Assembly (NCBI GenBank): GCA_026873275.1
Contig: JANTUC010000015.1
Location: 62,001-126,000 of the forward strand
DNA from: Pseudopithomyces maydicus
Taxonomy: Eukaryota; Ascomycota; Dothideomycetes; Pleosporales; Didymosphaeriaceae
Reading direction: 5' to 3'
DNA: 64,000 bases
A program made the translations under genes and the position numbers. Every line of letters begins with the position of its first letter. Within the stretch, counting starts at the first letter, position 1. This document shows, in pieces, positions 1-10,458 of this stretch. The notes below the pieces were generated by a model that saw nothing but the letters and a program-made list of their open reading frames with translations, ran no database searches and was not told where the DNA came from.

Positions 1-2
1 GT

Positions 3-539
3 CTTGCAGCAAACGAGTTCGAGAAGCCACCTCTACTGTTTGAGGAAGGTTTCCGCATGGCCAAGAAAGACGGTTTGCACGTCACGATGCACTGCGATGT
101 TGATCAGAAAGATGCCGCTGCACATGTTCGGGAAGCCATCTTCGACGTGTGCGAAGGCCAGGGAACGGAGCGCATCGACCATGGGCTCAATGTAATAGAT
201 GCACCCGATCTGATCCCTGGTCTGAAAGAACGTGGAATAGGATTGACGCTTTGTCCTCACGCGTATCATCGACGGCAGAGTACTGAGACGCTGTTTCCGA
301 AGATCACACAGCTGATCAAAGCCGGGGTCACCTTATGTATCAACAGTGACGATCCGACCTATATGCATAATGTATGGGTCGATGGTAACATGCAGAAGGT
401 ATACAGCTACTGCAATCTGAGCAAGGCAAATATGATCCAGTTGATCAGAAATGGCATCGCGATGAGTTGGGCAGATGACGATATCAAGTTGAAGCTATCA
501 GAAGAACTGGATCGTTATGGTGTGCTTCAGTGTAGCTGA
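3..539 (+). CDS. adenosine deaminase-family amidohydrolase, 3' end only
   Basis: The gene enters from outside the window; 178 C-terminal codons are visible and no intron is seen. The fragment follows the adenosine/adenine deaminase TIM barrel: a metal-site His in MHCDVDQ, the TERIDHG segment, LCPHAYHRR, and INSDDPTYMHN, which carries the conserved Asp pair that binds metal. Deaminases of this family hydrolyse the amino group of adenosine or adenine in purine salvage. What is odd is that the usual HAGE motif, whose Glu donates the proton, reads HCDV here. I believe a divergent COG1816 subgroup shares this HCDVDQ form, so the true substrate is uncertain. Reading starts at base 3 in the frame that gives LAANEFEKPPLLFEEGFR. 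Confidence 0.85.
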   Translation, partial: LAANEFEKPPLLFEEGFRMAKKDGLHVTMHCDVDQKDAAAHVREAIFDVCEGQGTERIDHGLNVIDAPDLIPGLKERGIGLTLCPHAYHRRQSTETLFPKITQLIKAGVTLCINSDDPTYMHNVWVDGNMQKVYSYCNLSKANMIQLIRNGIAMSWADDDIKLKLSEELDRYGVLQCS

Positions 540-1550
540 AATATTATACATAATTGGGGAATATTTTCTGACTGTCAAAAGTCAACTTTTCCCCTCAAGA
601 TACGTTTGGAACAGTTTACGATCTTGAAAGAACTCTCACGGCTCTTGCATACTTGCTTTTTAATTACCTTTCTTAACAGCGCGAAGATTTTGGGTTTTAA
701 ACTTGTACGGCAGTGTGCTGATATTACCGGCTTTAAGGTATACCTTTGTCCGGCCACACTGCCTCGCGCTGGTTGAACGTAACGTCAAAAATGTCAAACC
801 ACCGATGGTATTCATTCTCATGCTGTTTTAGACTCGAGGATCTTTACATTCTCGACGGAGTAATCCGGAGGCTATATTTGACAATCATGGCGGCCAAGGC
901 CTCGACCAGTGGCTATAAACTACACATTTTCCTATCCATATGCTCACTCGCTCACTCGCTCAATACTTAGCTTACTAGGCTTTGCTTTACAGCTTCAATC
1001 TCCGTCAGGTCAACTCATGTCTTCTAAGACAAATGGTAGATAGTGTGATTTCGCCCCCAATCCTACAGATTGTGAAACAACATAATAGTGTGCGAAGGCG
1101 CATTGACACAGAATTATTGCGTATATTCTTGTATTGCCTTGTTCTGGCGGCAGTCAACCTGGGCACGTCCACACGCTAACTTTATCATGAGTCGTGGCAA
1201 TAGCTTTGACTAGTTTTCGTATTGGCCTCGTGATTATTTTGGGTATGATCACGATAGTACAGTAGAACATCAAAATAACACACTGTCTTTCATGCTATTT
1301 TTTGGATGCGAATTCGTTCATGATGACCGGCGTCACCAATCAAATCCTCTGACGAGGGCGACCGCCTAATTTTTCGGATATCCGCATGACGTTATATTGT
1401 CGTTGCACAGCCGACCTCCACAAGAACTTTTGTTTTGCGGAGTAATGCGAGATGAGTTCACTTGGTACAAACTATATCAATCCAGGGTTAAAATAAGTAT
1501 AAATACCTCGTCTTCAAGATTCAAGATTACTGCATCCGCACTTCACCATC
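540..1550. other. intergenic region
   Basis: No supportable coding region. Only short unconnected frames, a GCTCACTC-type short direct repeat near 940-960, and the promoter of the next gene are seen. Confidence 0.6.
1498..1505 (+). promoter_or_regulatory. TATA-box-like element
   Basis: TATAAATA lies 46-53 bases upstream of the ATG at 1551 of the secreted-protein gene, a plausible TATA position for a highly regulated fungal gene. This is inferred from sequence and spacing only. Confidence 0.45.
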
Positions 1551-2761
1551 ATGTATACCTCATCCCTCCTAATAGCCGCTATCTTGAGCGTGTCGGCTCA
1601 TGCCCTGCCATCGCAGCTTGCAAAACGAAATCCATGTGATTGGAAAAACGCTGAACCCGTTCTCTACCACAGATATGACAGTGAGGAATGCCCTCCGCGG
1701 AGGGTGATATACGTCAATGGAGATTGCCCAATGGAGATTACCGAGATAGAGCCAGGTACAGTCATTTGTGCAGGTTTCTGCCAGGAGAGCACAGAGTACT
1801 ACTACGGCCGAGAGACGATTTTCCTCGCTAATCCTTACTGCCATGGCGCAATGAGTTGCGCCATACAAGAGACCAAAACGGTACAAGTACAGTACTCTTT
1901 CTCTTCTTCAATTGGCATTAAGTATAGCGAGGTATTCAATTTGGGCATCAGTGGGGGAGTTTCGAAGACCACATCAACTGCGCGCGCACAGACCAAAACT
2001 GTTTCTCTGGAGGAAGGGCAATGCGGATACTTCACCTTCATACCAATCTTCAAATTAAGCTGGTGAGTTATCCGTTGCGGATCTCACATAAACGCTGACG
2101 GTCACAAAGTGGAACATGGACACAGGGAGACTTTAGTGATAATGATTTCCAACCTTGCATCAAACCAGATACCTACGAAGATCAATGTGCATACCAACCA
2201 GTCACTCGTCCGGGTTTTGGCAATGACCCTGCAGGCGACACAATCTTCGTACGGGTTGACTGCGAAACTCACAAGCCTCTTCCAATGAGCGAGCAAGACC
2301 CTGCCTACAACCATGGCGGTGTTCCCCTCCCGCGAGAGCAGTACGAAGAATTCGACTACTTCTTCAAAGGTGGGAATCCACAAGATGACTGGTTGACTAT
2401 TGCGAACGAATGGCGCAAGAAGATGGAAATGGGTGAGCTCAAGCAAAGCGAGATGCTCGAGAAGAATGCCGCAGCGACAGTCTTTGCAGGCAACGGGTTC
2501 CTACAACATGAGCTTCATGATGGCACGTGGGGCCAGGTTCTTTCTCCGGGAGAGGCTACTGGCTTTGAGAAGGCGTTCGCAGGCTGGGTATGTGAAGACA
2601 CATCGATTGGTGATCTGGAAGAAGCATGTGGAGAAATGACAGATTTGCCAACCAACGGAGGAATGACCGGACATGCAGATATTTTAGCTGATGAAAAATA
2701 CTCGCATATCGGATGTGCTTTCGCGGTGGGTGTGTGGGCATGCGATCTGGGGATGGAGTAG
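1551..2761 (+). CDS. secreted Cys-containing protein with amphipathic central segment (unknown function)
   Basis: Exons 1551-2062 and 2110-2761; the 47-bp intron (GTGAGT..AAAG with a GCTGAC branch site) restores frame as Cys-Gly-Thr-Trp, giving 387 residues. A signal peptide (MYTSSLLIAAILSVSAHA) is followed by a possible Kex2-type Lys-Arg site at about residues 25-26. The middle (about 105-155) alternates Ser/Thr with hydrophobics (SIGIKYSEVFNLGISGGV, then a Ser/Thr stretch) and ends at QCGYFTFIP; the C-terminal half is acidic and aromatic. I do not recognise a named family. The central segment resembles the membrane-hairpin region of aerolysin-type beta proteins, but this is inference. The other secreted protein here (18377-19120) has a similar Cys-flanked segment. 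Confidence 0.8.
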
Positions 2762-5176
2762 AAATTTGGGATTTTGGCTTTTGATGGTGTCGTTTTGTTG
2801 TTTTAGAATGATCTGAGGGTGTTTACTATACGGTAGTGTTTTGACTATAAACTCGCTAGTTGTATTCATCACGTGTTGCTAGGATGAGTATTGGTTTTAG
2901 TATTATAGTTTCCCATTCGACGTTGCAGGGACCTGACTAGATCATGCTAATAGCAACTACATATATAGAACCAAAAAAGCCTTGCAACAGTCATTCCACC
3001 TCATTTTGATTATCATGAGTTTTTCCCATCTTTCCAAAAGCGCTCATCCAGTCACGAAGATGCCCTCCATCACCTCGCATCACCCCATCACCCCATACTG
3101 CTCACCTTGCTCCCTTTTGTAATTCCAATCACCAACCTATCCTCCCATACGCACTCCTCGTTTCCATTTTAAAGGCCACTCGCACCTCCCATGCGCGTTG
3201 TCTTTACCCATTTGAAAAGCCGCCCGCCCATTACGCACCACCCTTCCCAGCTCCCACACATATCATCGAGACCCCAATCATTTTTGTTTTTTAATACAGC
3301 ACCCCTCTCCCCAGTACATTGGAGCGGTCATTCTGGAGTCTCAAGCAGAGCAGACCACGTGTCCACGCATCAATTTATGGCGTGGGAATTTCAAACCCAC
3401 CGCCAAAGAAAGAAAAACATCACATGACAGCGCAGTGACTTGGTTTTAGATGATAGTGTGAGCCACAACATAGAAACACCCCATGAAATCGATACCATCT
3501 TTTTTCAGTACCCCATCGCGCCTCTTTGATAGGTTTTAATCCAGCACTACCGCCAAAAGAAAAAAATCAAAAACACCACATAAACTGGTTTCATCTCTGT
3601 TGTTAAACACCCCATCGTGCCTCCTTGAGAGACTTTTAATGGAGCACCCGCACCCGCACCCGCACGTCCAGGACAGCACCGCACATAACATGGTGCTTCT
3701 CGACTTTTCATCCACCAGAGTAAAACCGCACATGTCATCATGTTGATTACGTTTTAATCCCCCAGAGCAAACCGCATATGCCATAACGTCATCAAGTTTT
3801 AGTCCACCAAAGCCTTGCTGCCCATGCGGTCGTGTTGATCACGTTTTCAATCCCCAGGGCAAAACCGCACATGACATGTTGCTGCTCGACCTTGAAAGCT
3901 GCTCGATTTTTAGTCCACCAGAGCAAAACCGCACATGCAGTAGTTCTGTTCGTCTTTTAATCGCCCAGAGCCGCGGCACGCACATGCTGGGGCAGTGTTC
4001 AAATTTTACATATATAGAGACATGTATGGAGTGTGAAAAGAGTGCAGCGGCAGCGGGCATCGAGCCCATGGCATAGCGGTTGAGATTTTCATGTCCATGT
4101 ATATATTCATGTTTTTAGACACTTGTTTGAAGAAAGAAGGGAAAAGGGTAAGGGGAGTCAAAGATTTCGAAGAGTGGTAGGGTTATATATCTAGAGTTAG
4201 ATCCGAGGCGGTTCGGACGACGTGACGTCCTGTCTTGGAACCTTATCGATTCTGATATCACGTGACAATTCGTTTGCAGGTGGACGGACGGGTTGGGTCC
4301 ACCTCCAGGGCTATCGGGTGAGGTCCACAGGTCCGGCTAGGCTTGTCTTGTAAGATGTAACAGATCGATCGCCCACTCCCATCAGACTGCGCCTGCCCAT
4401 GCTCAAGGATCTCGTATCGCTGATCTTAAAAATCACATCACTGCACTCACTCCGCACTCAATCTTCAGGCCTCTGTTCAAACATTTGCATTATCACCGAT
4501 TCGATTCCATCATTCATTACCCATCCGTACCGCACGGTTTGATATAGCACCGCACGCGCCGAATTCGCCAATCCAGCCATATACATGCGCACCGGCCCCA
4601 TCCGTCGTAGACGAGGCAATCCAGTGGTATTCCCTAGCCGACCCTATCCAACTCCTTCCGTTCTCCCTGTCGACACCCAGAAAATGTCTTCGTTTTCGCC
4701 GAGCCCGGCGCCAGAATATGCACTGCAGCAGACGATTCCCCTCGCTTCCTCTACCCAGTCTTCTGCAGCATTATGCCCCCCAGCCTCGGAAAGAGATCCG
4801 CCATGTATTCATCGTCGGCAAGCCGCCACTGCTCGTCGGATGAATAGGAAAAAGTGTAATCTGATCTGATCTAGTCGTGACGAGGCTCGGAGCTCGATCC
4901 GCCATGAGAGCGTGTAAAGCCATGTAGACGCTAAGCGAGCGAAGTGTGCCCTGTAAATGCAATGGTAAAAGTTGTAAGTAAGTTAAGACAAGTGTGAGAA
5001 GCAAAAATCGTGAATCTTTTAGAGGCTGGTTGTAGCCCAGTGTGCGAGCCTCACGCTCGCCAATCATGTGCTTCTTTCGTGTGCCATGAGACAGGCGAGC
5101 TCTTCTTTCGGTTCTCCTGCATTGGAGTGGTCCATGGCGAAGATTAACAATGGTCAATCCAGGGCATCGGGACCGT
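2762..5176. other. long intergenic region with degenerate repeats
   Basis: Between the secreted protein and the nbp2-like gene (which ends here on the minus strand). It holds an AT-rich 3' flank, CCCATC-rich low complexity at 3060-3300, and the degenerate repeat array listed separately. A 94-codon frame at 4585-4869 (Pro/Ser-rich, in-frame ATG at 4684) has no recognisable domain and is not called as a gene. Confidence 0.6.
3530..3985. repeat. degenerate tandem repeat with core CCAGAGCAAAACCGCACATG
   Basis: About six imperfect copies of a TTTTAATCCACCAGAG block followed by CAAAACCGCACATG start near 3694, 3751, 3796, 3843, 3908 and 3954, at 45-65 base spacing; looser copies begin near 3533 and 3630. 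Spacers often contain TGTTGATNACG. Copies diverge and spacing drifts, so this is an old tandem duplication and not a CRISPR array. No open frame runs through it. Confidence 0.7.
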
Positions 5177-6843
5177 TCAAGGTTTCGTGCCCTGGCTTGC
5201 AGGGCGGCTGCCAGGCTCTGGGCTGGCCTCTACGCCTTCCATCGGTCCCTCGTCTTTATCGTCATCCTTGGATCTGGGAAAGCTGCCATCCGTGGCATTC
5301 GGGGTTCCAAGCATCTCCTTCGGATATGGCTCCAGGTCCTTGGTGCTAGTGGAGAAGGTTGAGATGACCGGGGTGTACTCGCCCTGAGTTGGTGTCTTCG
5401 CCTCAGGTCCGGCACTCACCGGCGATAGCAAACCATCCAGACTTTCCTGCTGCTGAAGGGCGCTATTCCCGTTCATGAGCCCGTTCCAACCACCCTCTAT
5501 ATCGCGAAGCAGCCGCACATATTCTTCGGGAACGAGGCCAGATTCACCCGTTTTGGGGTCTTGAGCGACAAGCCAACCTTGGCCGTGGCGGTAAGAGACG
5601 AGAATGATCTGGCCTTCAACGAGCGGGAGTTCGTTGTCGTTCTCGCGCTCAAAGTCAAAGAGAGCAACGGCTTTGCCGTGCATCTCCTCGTCCGGAGAAA
5701 CGATGGTGAATTGGTAGTCTCGCGAAAAGCGGCTACCGTCATTGATGTAGTTGTCGCTCTCAGACATCTCTTCGTCGGAATCGTAGGGCGGGCCGTCTTC
5801 GTCGGCATAGCTGCGCCGCGGTAGGGTGGTCGCGAAGTGCGAGTCTCGGCGGGATGCACCGCTGGGAACTTCCAGGGAGGACGATTGCTCCGGAGGATAG
5901 GTTATGTATTCTCCACCCGGTGCACCGGCGTCTTGAATGTCATTGACGTAGAATATATGGCCTCCGTCGCCGTTTACGCCTGAATACCGCTCCCCTGGAA
6001 AGCCTCTCCGGCCCCGAGTCTGATCGAAGTTGACGATGTTGGATTTGTGCTTCTTGTGACGTGCATGGCTGGTCACCACCGGACTCGAGATTTCCTCGTC
6101 TTCCTCGTATGGCGGGCCGCCCTCGTAGGCCGTCATGGGCAGCTGCTCTCCGTCTCCGCCCGAGTCCCATGTTCCCGTTCCTGCCGACCAGCCGTGGTCG
6201 TCGTGCCATGCGACTGCGGGCGGGTCTGAAAGCCTCCTGCTGACTTCGCTGGCCGGTGTGGAGATGTCGGAGGGGTGTTCGGGCAGGGGGCCGTAGAAGA
6301 GGGGATGCAAGGGCCCGTAAGCGAAGTCCCGCACCAGCGTGTACGGCAGGCTAGAGTGGAAGATGGGAAAGGCCGTGGATTGGGGCCGTGACCGCGTGTG
6401 TATCTGGTGGTTGCAGTGTTAGCCAAAATGCTCATAGTCCGGTTTCTCTGGAGAGGAAAGAGAAAGAAGGAATGTGTGTCGTGTGCGTGTGTGGGAGGGA
6501 GGGAGGGAGGGAGGGAGAGGGGAAGAAAGAGCAAGAAAACGTGCCGCTGAGCGGGACACGGGCTACGTACCGACTGTGAGGCGGACGCATTGGAGAAGGT
6601 GGACAGGCGCTTGCTGGCGTAGGAGCTCGCCCGCTCGAGTTTGGCCTTGGACGGCGGGGATGTGACGAGCGGGGGCAGCGAGGTGCGGTTGGCGTTGGGC
6701 GAGGCGACCGAGGGCTCGCTGCGGGGAGAGAGCACGTCGGCGGCCATGGCGGAGTGTCTCTGGGTCTCGCGGCCCGGAATGACGCCTTCGGTGATGTTTG
6801 CGAGTCGTCGCGTGTCGGAGGTGTCGGTCCGCGGGTTGGTCAT
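5177..6843 (-). CDS. nbp2: Nbp2/Skb5-like SH3-domain adaptor
   Basis: Exon 1 is 6843-6571 and exon 2 is 6403-5177; the 167-bp intron 6570-6404 (GTACGT..CACCAG) joins in frame as SQS-IHTRSR. The product is 499 residues. A single SH3 domain lies at about 335-390 (ALFDFERENDNELPLVEG, then HGQGWLVAQDPKTGESGLVP), a very good match to yeast Nbp2 and fission-yeast Skb5, adaptors that bring the phosphatase Ptc1 to stress and cell-wall MAPK pathways. The segment after the intron (SLPYTLVRDFAYGPLHPL) is the conserved stretch upstream of the SH3 domain. The rest is acidic and disordered. The start at 6843 is the most economical ATG; an in-frame Pro/His-rich extension reaches further upstream, so the N-terminus is uncertain. 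Confidence 0.85.
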
Positions 6844-9025
6844 GCGAGATGTCGAGCCGCCTTGGGCGTTGACGTGCACTGATGGGGGCGGGGCTGGTGC
6901 GGTGGTCCCGTTCCTGGCAGGCGGCAACGGGGCGAGGCACGGCGCTGGGGGAGGAGGGGGAGGGCTGGTGGTGACAGGACGAAGGCGCTGGTGGTGGTGG
7001 TGAGGCCTCGTCGAGCGTCGCCGTCGGTCGGTGTCGGTTTTGGGGTCGGGCCACGGCTGGACGTGCAGCCAATAAATGGTACCTTCGGCGGCTGAGTTTG
7101 CGGTGGAAAGAGTGGAAAGAGCGAGGGGTCGAGAATGCGCCCGGCTATGGCAGACGCGCCGCACTCAAGCAGCGGCTGGAGTTTGGCTGGGGTGGATGGG
7201 CGGGGAGGGCAGGGCTGGCGCTAATACTTGCCCAGTGAACGCGCTCGATCACGGCGCTCGCTCAGGCTGGGTTCGCAAGCAGACGGGCAGACGGGGCTCA
7301 CGGCTGCCGCTATCGCTATGGGCGCTGCTGGGGCGTTGTCGGTGGGCGACGGGGTTTGTTTTTTGGTCTCTGAGGTGGCCGGCGCATGCGATGGCTTCGC
7401 TCGTTCTTGCGCTGAGCGGCGGGTTGCGCTTGCCTGTGGGGCTATTTTTGGCAACCGTCCTAGCTTACAGGCAGGAGCGTTTCAGGTGAAGCTGGCAGGC
7501 ACGCAGCACCGAGGGCAGAATGCAGAGGACGCAGAGGGCAGAGACGGCACGACTTGGAGTCTGCGGCCGAGGACAATGGCTGCCAGGCTGCGGCGAGGGG
7601 AGCGGCCGCGCGAGCGCTTTGCATGCGAGCTCCATCTCTCCTGCCTCAGTCGCGCGGCCTTGCTGCTTCCGTCTAGCTCAAAGCCACCAAAAACATGAAA
7701 CATCCAAGCCGGCAGGGACTGGACAGACAGCTAACGTCCTGCCCACCGTCAAGTCGTCGACCGCCCATCCAAGTTGATCCAGTTGATCCAGTTGATCCAA
7801 CCCGTCACGCGCTGCTGACCATGCGCCGCCCGCCATCCCAGCGCAGGGCTGCTAGGCCTGTTCGTGGGCCACCGAGAGGCCTCGGAGCACCCAAGCACGC
7901 ACCCAGCGTCGACGAGCCCGGACCGGGGATCGCTGCGGGATGCTAGCCCTGCCAGCGCCCACCCACCCGTCTAGGGACACCTCGATTCCCAATCCATGCG
8001 CCATCGAATCGACAGGAACAGGCAATCAAATCTCTGCGTTGCCTGCAACGGGCTCGCTCCGCCTCTGCCCTACGCCCGCGCCCATGTGCTCCTCAAACGC
8101 CAACCCAGTTTACCTGACACCGAACCTAAGCCGCCCGTGACCCCGCATTCAAGCCGACCGCCCAGCAGCCAGCCCGAACAAGAGGAGATGGATTAGTCAC
8201 TGTCTTCGTCTTCCTCGCAAGAGGAGAGGATGAGGATTAGTCAGTCCAGGGCTCCATCCGTGGACGTGGACCCGACCTCACACCTTTGCTCACGTGATGG
8301 TTGCGCTAATCCTACCTTGGGTAGTGCGCGCCTGCTAGCCCCGAATCACCTCTGCAGCTCGCACACCTTCGCAATGTCTTTCTCTCAAGACGAGGTGGAA
8401 TAATCACCCCGGGCCCCGGCACCATTAGCTCACGTGTATTCTATGCTATCCTCCCTCTAGCTTCGCTAGTGCTCCCTTGCTAGTCCCAAATCATATCTGC
8501 AGCTCGCACGCCTTTGCATTGTCAAAACGAGCCTGGAGCCCTGGAGCCCTGGAGCCCTGGAGGTGAATTAGTCACGTGAGTACTCCGCTACCCTCTTTCC
8601 AGTTAGTTCCCCCTGCTAGCCCCGAATTATCTGCAGCTCCCACACCTGTGCATTGTCTTCCTCGCCCGTCTTCATCCTCTTCATTCTCCTTCATCCAAAC
8701 ACTCGGCGCCATCCGTCCGCCTGCCTGCCGCTCCCGACTCGGCGGCCGAGGCTGCGTCAGTCCTCTCATCCGGCGTGTCCCTGTAACTGTAAGTATGCCC
8801 AATGCAAACCGTGCAATGCCCGTGAAATGCGAGATGATGATTACCATTATTGGAGCTGTCCTATTGTTCGTGAGGACACAAATAATACGCACTGAAAATT
8901 CTGAAATCGCTTTCCCCACCCGGTGCCTGTAATTGAACGCGTTTCGGCCTTTTACTGACCACCATCAAGTGAAAAATTTGCAGCTCCACGCGTCGAGGTA
9001 GCGGCGACGCGTACCCAACTTCGCC
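6844..9025. other. divergent promoter region between nbp2 and ssu72
   Basis: GC-rich, 2.2 kb, with no credible gene: frames on both strands are low-complexity Arg/Pro/Ala translations. It contains a three-copy GTTGATCCA tandem at 7772-7798, a GGAGCCCT tandem at 8533-8562 and the 140-bp repeats listed separately. The last 500 bases are probably the ssu72 promoter and leader. Confidence 0.6.
8284..8665. repeat. three ~140-bp direct repeats, each with a CACGTG palindrome
   Basis: CACGTG occurs at 8291-8296, 8431-8436 and 8573-8578, 140 and 142 bases apart. Each is followed by CTACC/CTATCC, then a TGCTAGCCCC-GAAT-like block, CTGCAGCTC, CACACCT and GCATTGTC or CAATGTC. The array ends about 360 bases before the ssu72 start. 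CACGTG is the site of fungal bHLH factors such as Cbf1 and SrbA; binding here is inference. Confidence 0.75.
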
Positions 9026-9969
9026 ATGTCAGACCCGCGACTGCGAGCGCGAGCTCAGGCTCAAGCCCAAGCCCTGGCCCAACAACAGCAGCAGCAGCCT
9101 ACACCACCTCCGCCACCGCCTCCACCGCCTCCGCCACCCGTGGAGCCGCCCGTCGCCATGGATGTTTCCAACGACGCTGCTTCCGCTCAGGGTGCTCAAG
9201 CCGCCGAATCGAGCTATAAGCTCAAGTTCTGCACTGTCTGCGCGAGCAACCAGAACCGGTATGCTGCCCCTCATCTGACTTTCAACCCGTCCATGTACTA
9301 ACGCTGTCCAGCTCCATGGAAGCCCATCTGCAATTAGCCTCCGCCAACCTCCCCACTATCTCCTTTGGCACTGGCTCTCTCGTACGACTTCCGGGCCCCT
9401 CCATCTCACAGCCCAACGTTTACAAGTTCAACTCCACCACCTACTCTGCCATTCACGATGAGCTTGCACAACAAAACACGCAGCTGTACACGGCGAATGG
9501 CTTGCTGAACATGCTGGGACGAAACCTCACCATCAAGGGCTACCCCGAGCGCTTCCAGGACTGGGTGCCGGGAAAGCCGCGGTTGGAGCACAAAGACGAC
9601 CAAGGCTATGCGGGCACTGAGTCCGGGGTGGTTGACGTCATCATCACTTGCGAAGAACGATGCTTCGACGCGGTGCTAGAAGACCTGCACAACAAAGGCG
9701 GTCGCATGAACCGGCCCGTCCACGTATTCAACGTGGACATCCGCGATAACCACGAGGAAGCTCTGGTCGGCGGAAAGGGCATCCGCGAGCTCGCCGTGAT
9801 GCTCAACGAGGCAGCGGTGCAGGAGATGCAGGTCCACGGAGACAGCGGATGGGATCGCGGCGGTGGCAACGCCCGCGCCGGATTCGATGAGCGAGTGCCG
9901 GATATCCTGGCGGCGTGGCAGGAGAAGTGGCCGAACCTGCCGGCCATCTGGAGTTTGGCCTGGTTCTAG
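9026..9969 (+). CDS. ssu72: Ssu72-type RNA polymerase II CTD phosphatase
   Basis: Exons 9026-9258 and 9312-9969; the 53-bp intron (GTATGC..CCAG with a TACTAAC branch site) splits the Arg codon of the active site. The product is 296 residues. The N-terminus carries an Ala-Gln repeat, a six-Gln run and a twelve-Pro run that are not part of the core. The phosphatase loop is Cys72-ASNQN-Arg78-Ser79 (the CX5RS signature), and the catalytic Asp probably lies in the later acidic, His-containing segments. Ssu72 removes Ser5 phosphates from the polymerase C-terminal repeat and works with the cleavage/polyadenylation machinery in the nucleus. The conserved core runs from about residue 66 to the end (ILAAWQEKWPNLPAIWSLAW), so family assignment is secure. 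Confidence 0.95.
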
Positions 9970-10458
9970 GCGCTCCGTCACCTCTGGCTCAGTGCCATGT
10001 GGCGTTTTAACGATCTTACGCGTACTATGATTTATGATACCCACCTGACACGGCGTTGTCAGCTTGCTTAATGAAACTAAGGCTGCGGTCTAGCCTATTT
10101 GATCACTCATGCTCTTGCTCTCCCTATAATCTTCTTGTCTTCATCGTTTGCTGTGCTCGTGCTTGTCGCCCTTTCGTCACCCCGCTGTTTGGGACCGACG
10201 ATGCTTGTGTGACAGTGCTAGAAGCACATGCCCGTGGGTAAAAAGGAACTCGATGCGAATGTACCCTCACATGTCAACTGCGTAAGGGCAGTGAAAAACC
10301 TCAAGCATAAAGATGTATTTATTTCTATATAAACCGTGAAGCGAATCCCGATTCCCACTTTTAGCATACGTTATTTAGAATGTACCACCACATGTACATG
10401 GTGTGTATCGAATGATACCCATCACCTCCAATAGCCACCTTTTTTCCCCATGTCCACA
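9970..10458. other. intergenic region downstream of ssu72
   Basis: An AT-richer 3' flank without a supportable gene; presumably the polyadenylation region of ssu72 and the tail side of the minus-strand pseudogene. Confidence 0.6.

Noticed and set aside
3690..3985. Regularly repeated units suggesting a CRISPR array
   Set aside because: Copies diverge, spacing drifts, no cas genes are present and the host is a eukaryote; a decayed tandem repeat explains it.
4585..4869. 94-codon Pro/Ser-rich open frame
   Set aside because: No recognisable domain or clear gene context; could be part of an untranslated region.
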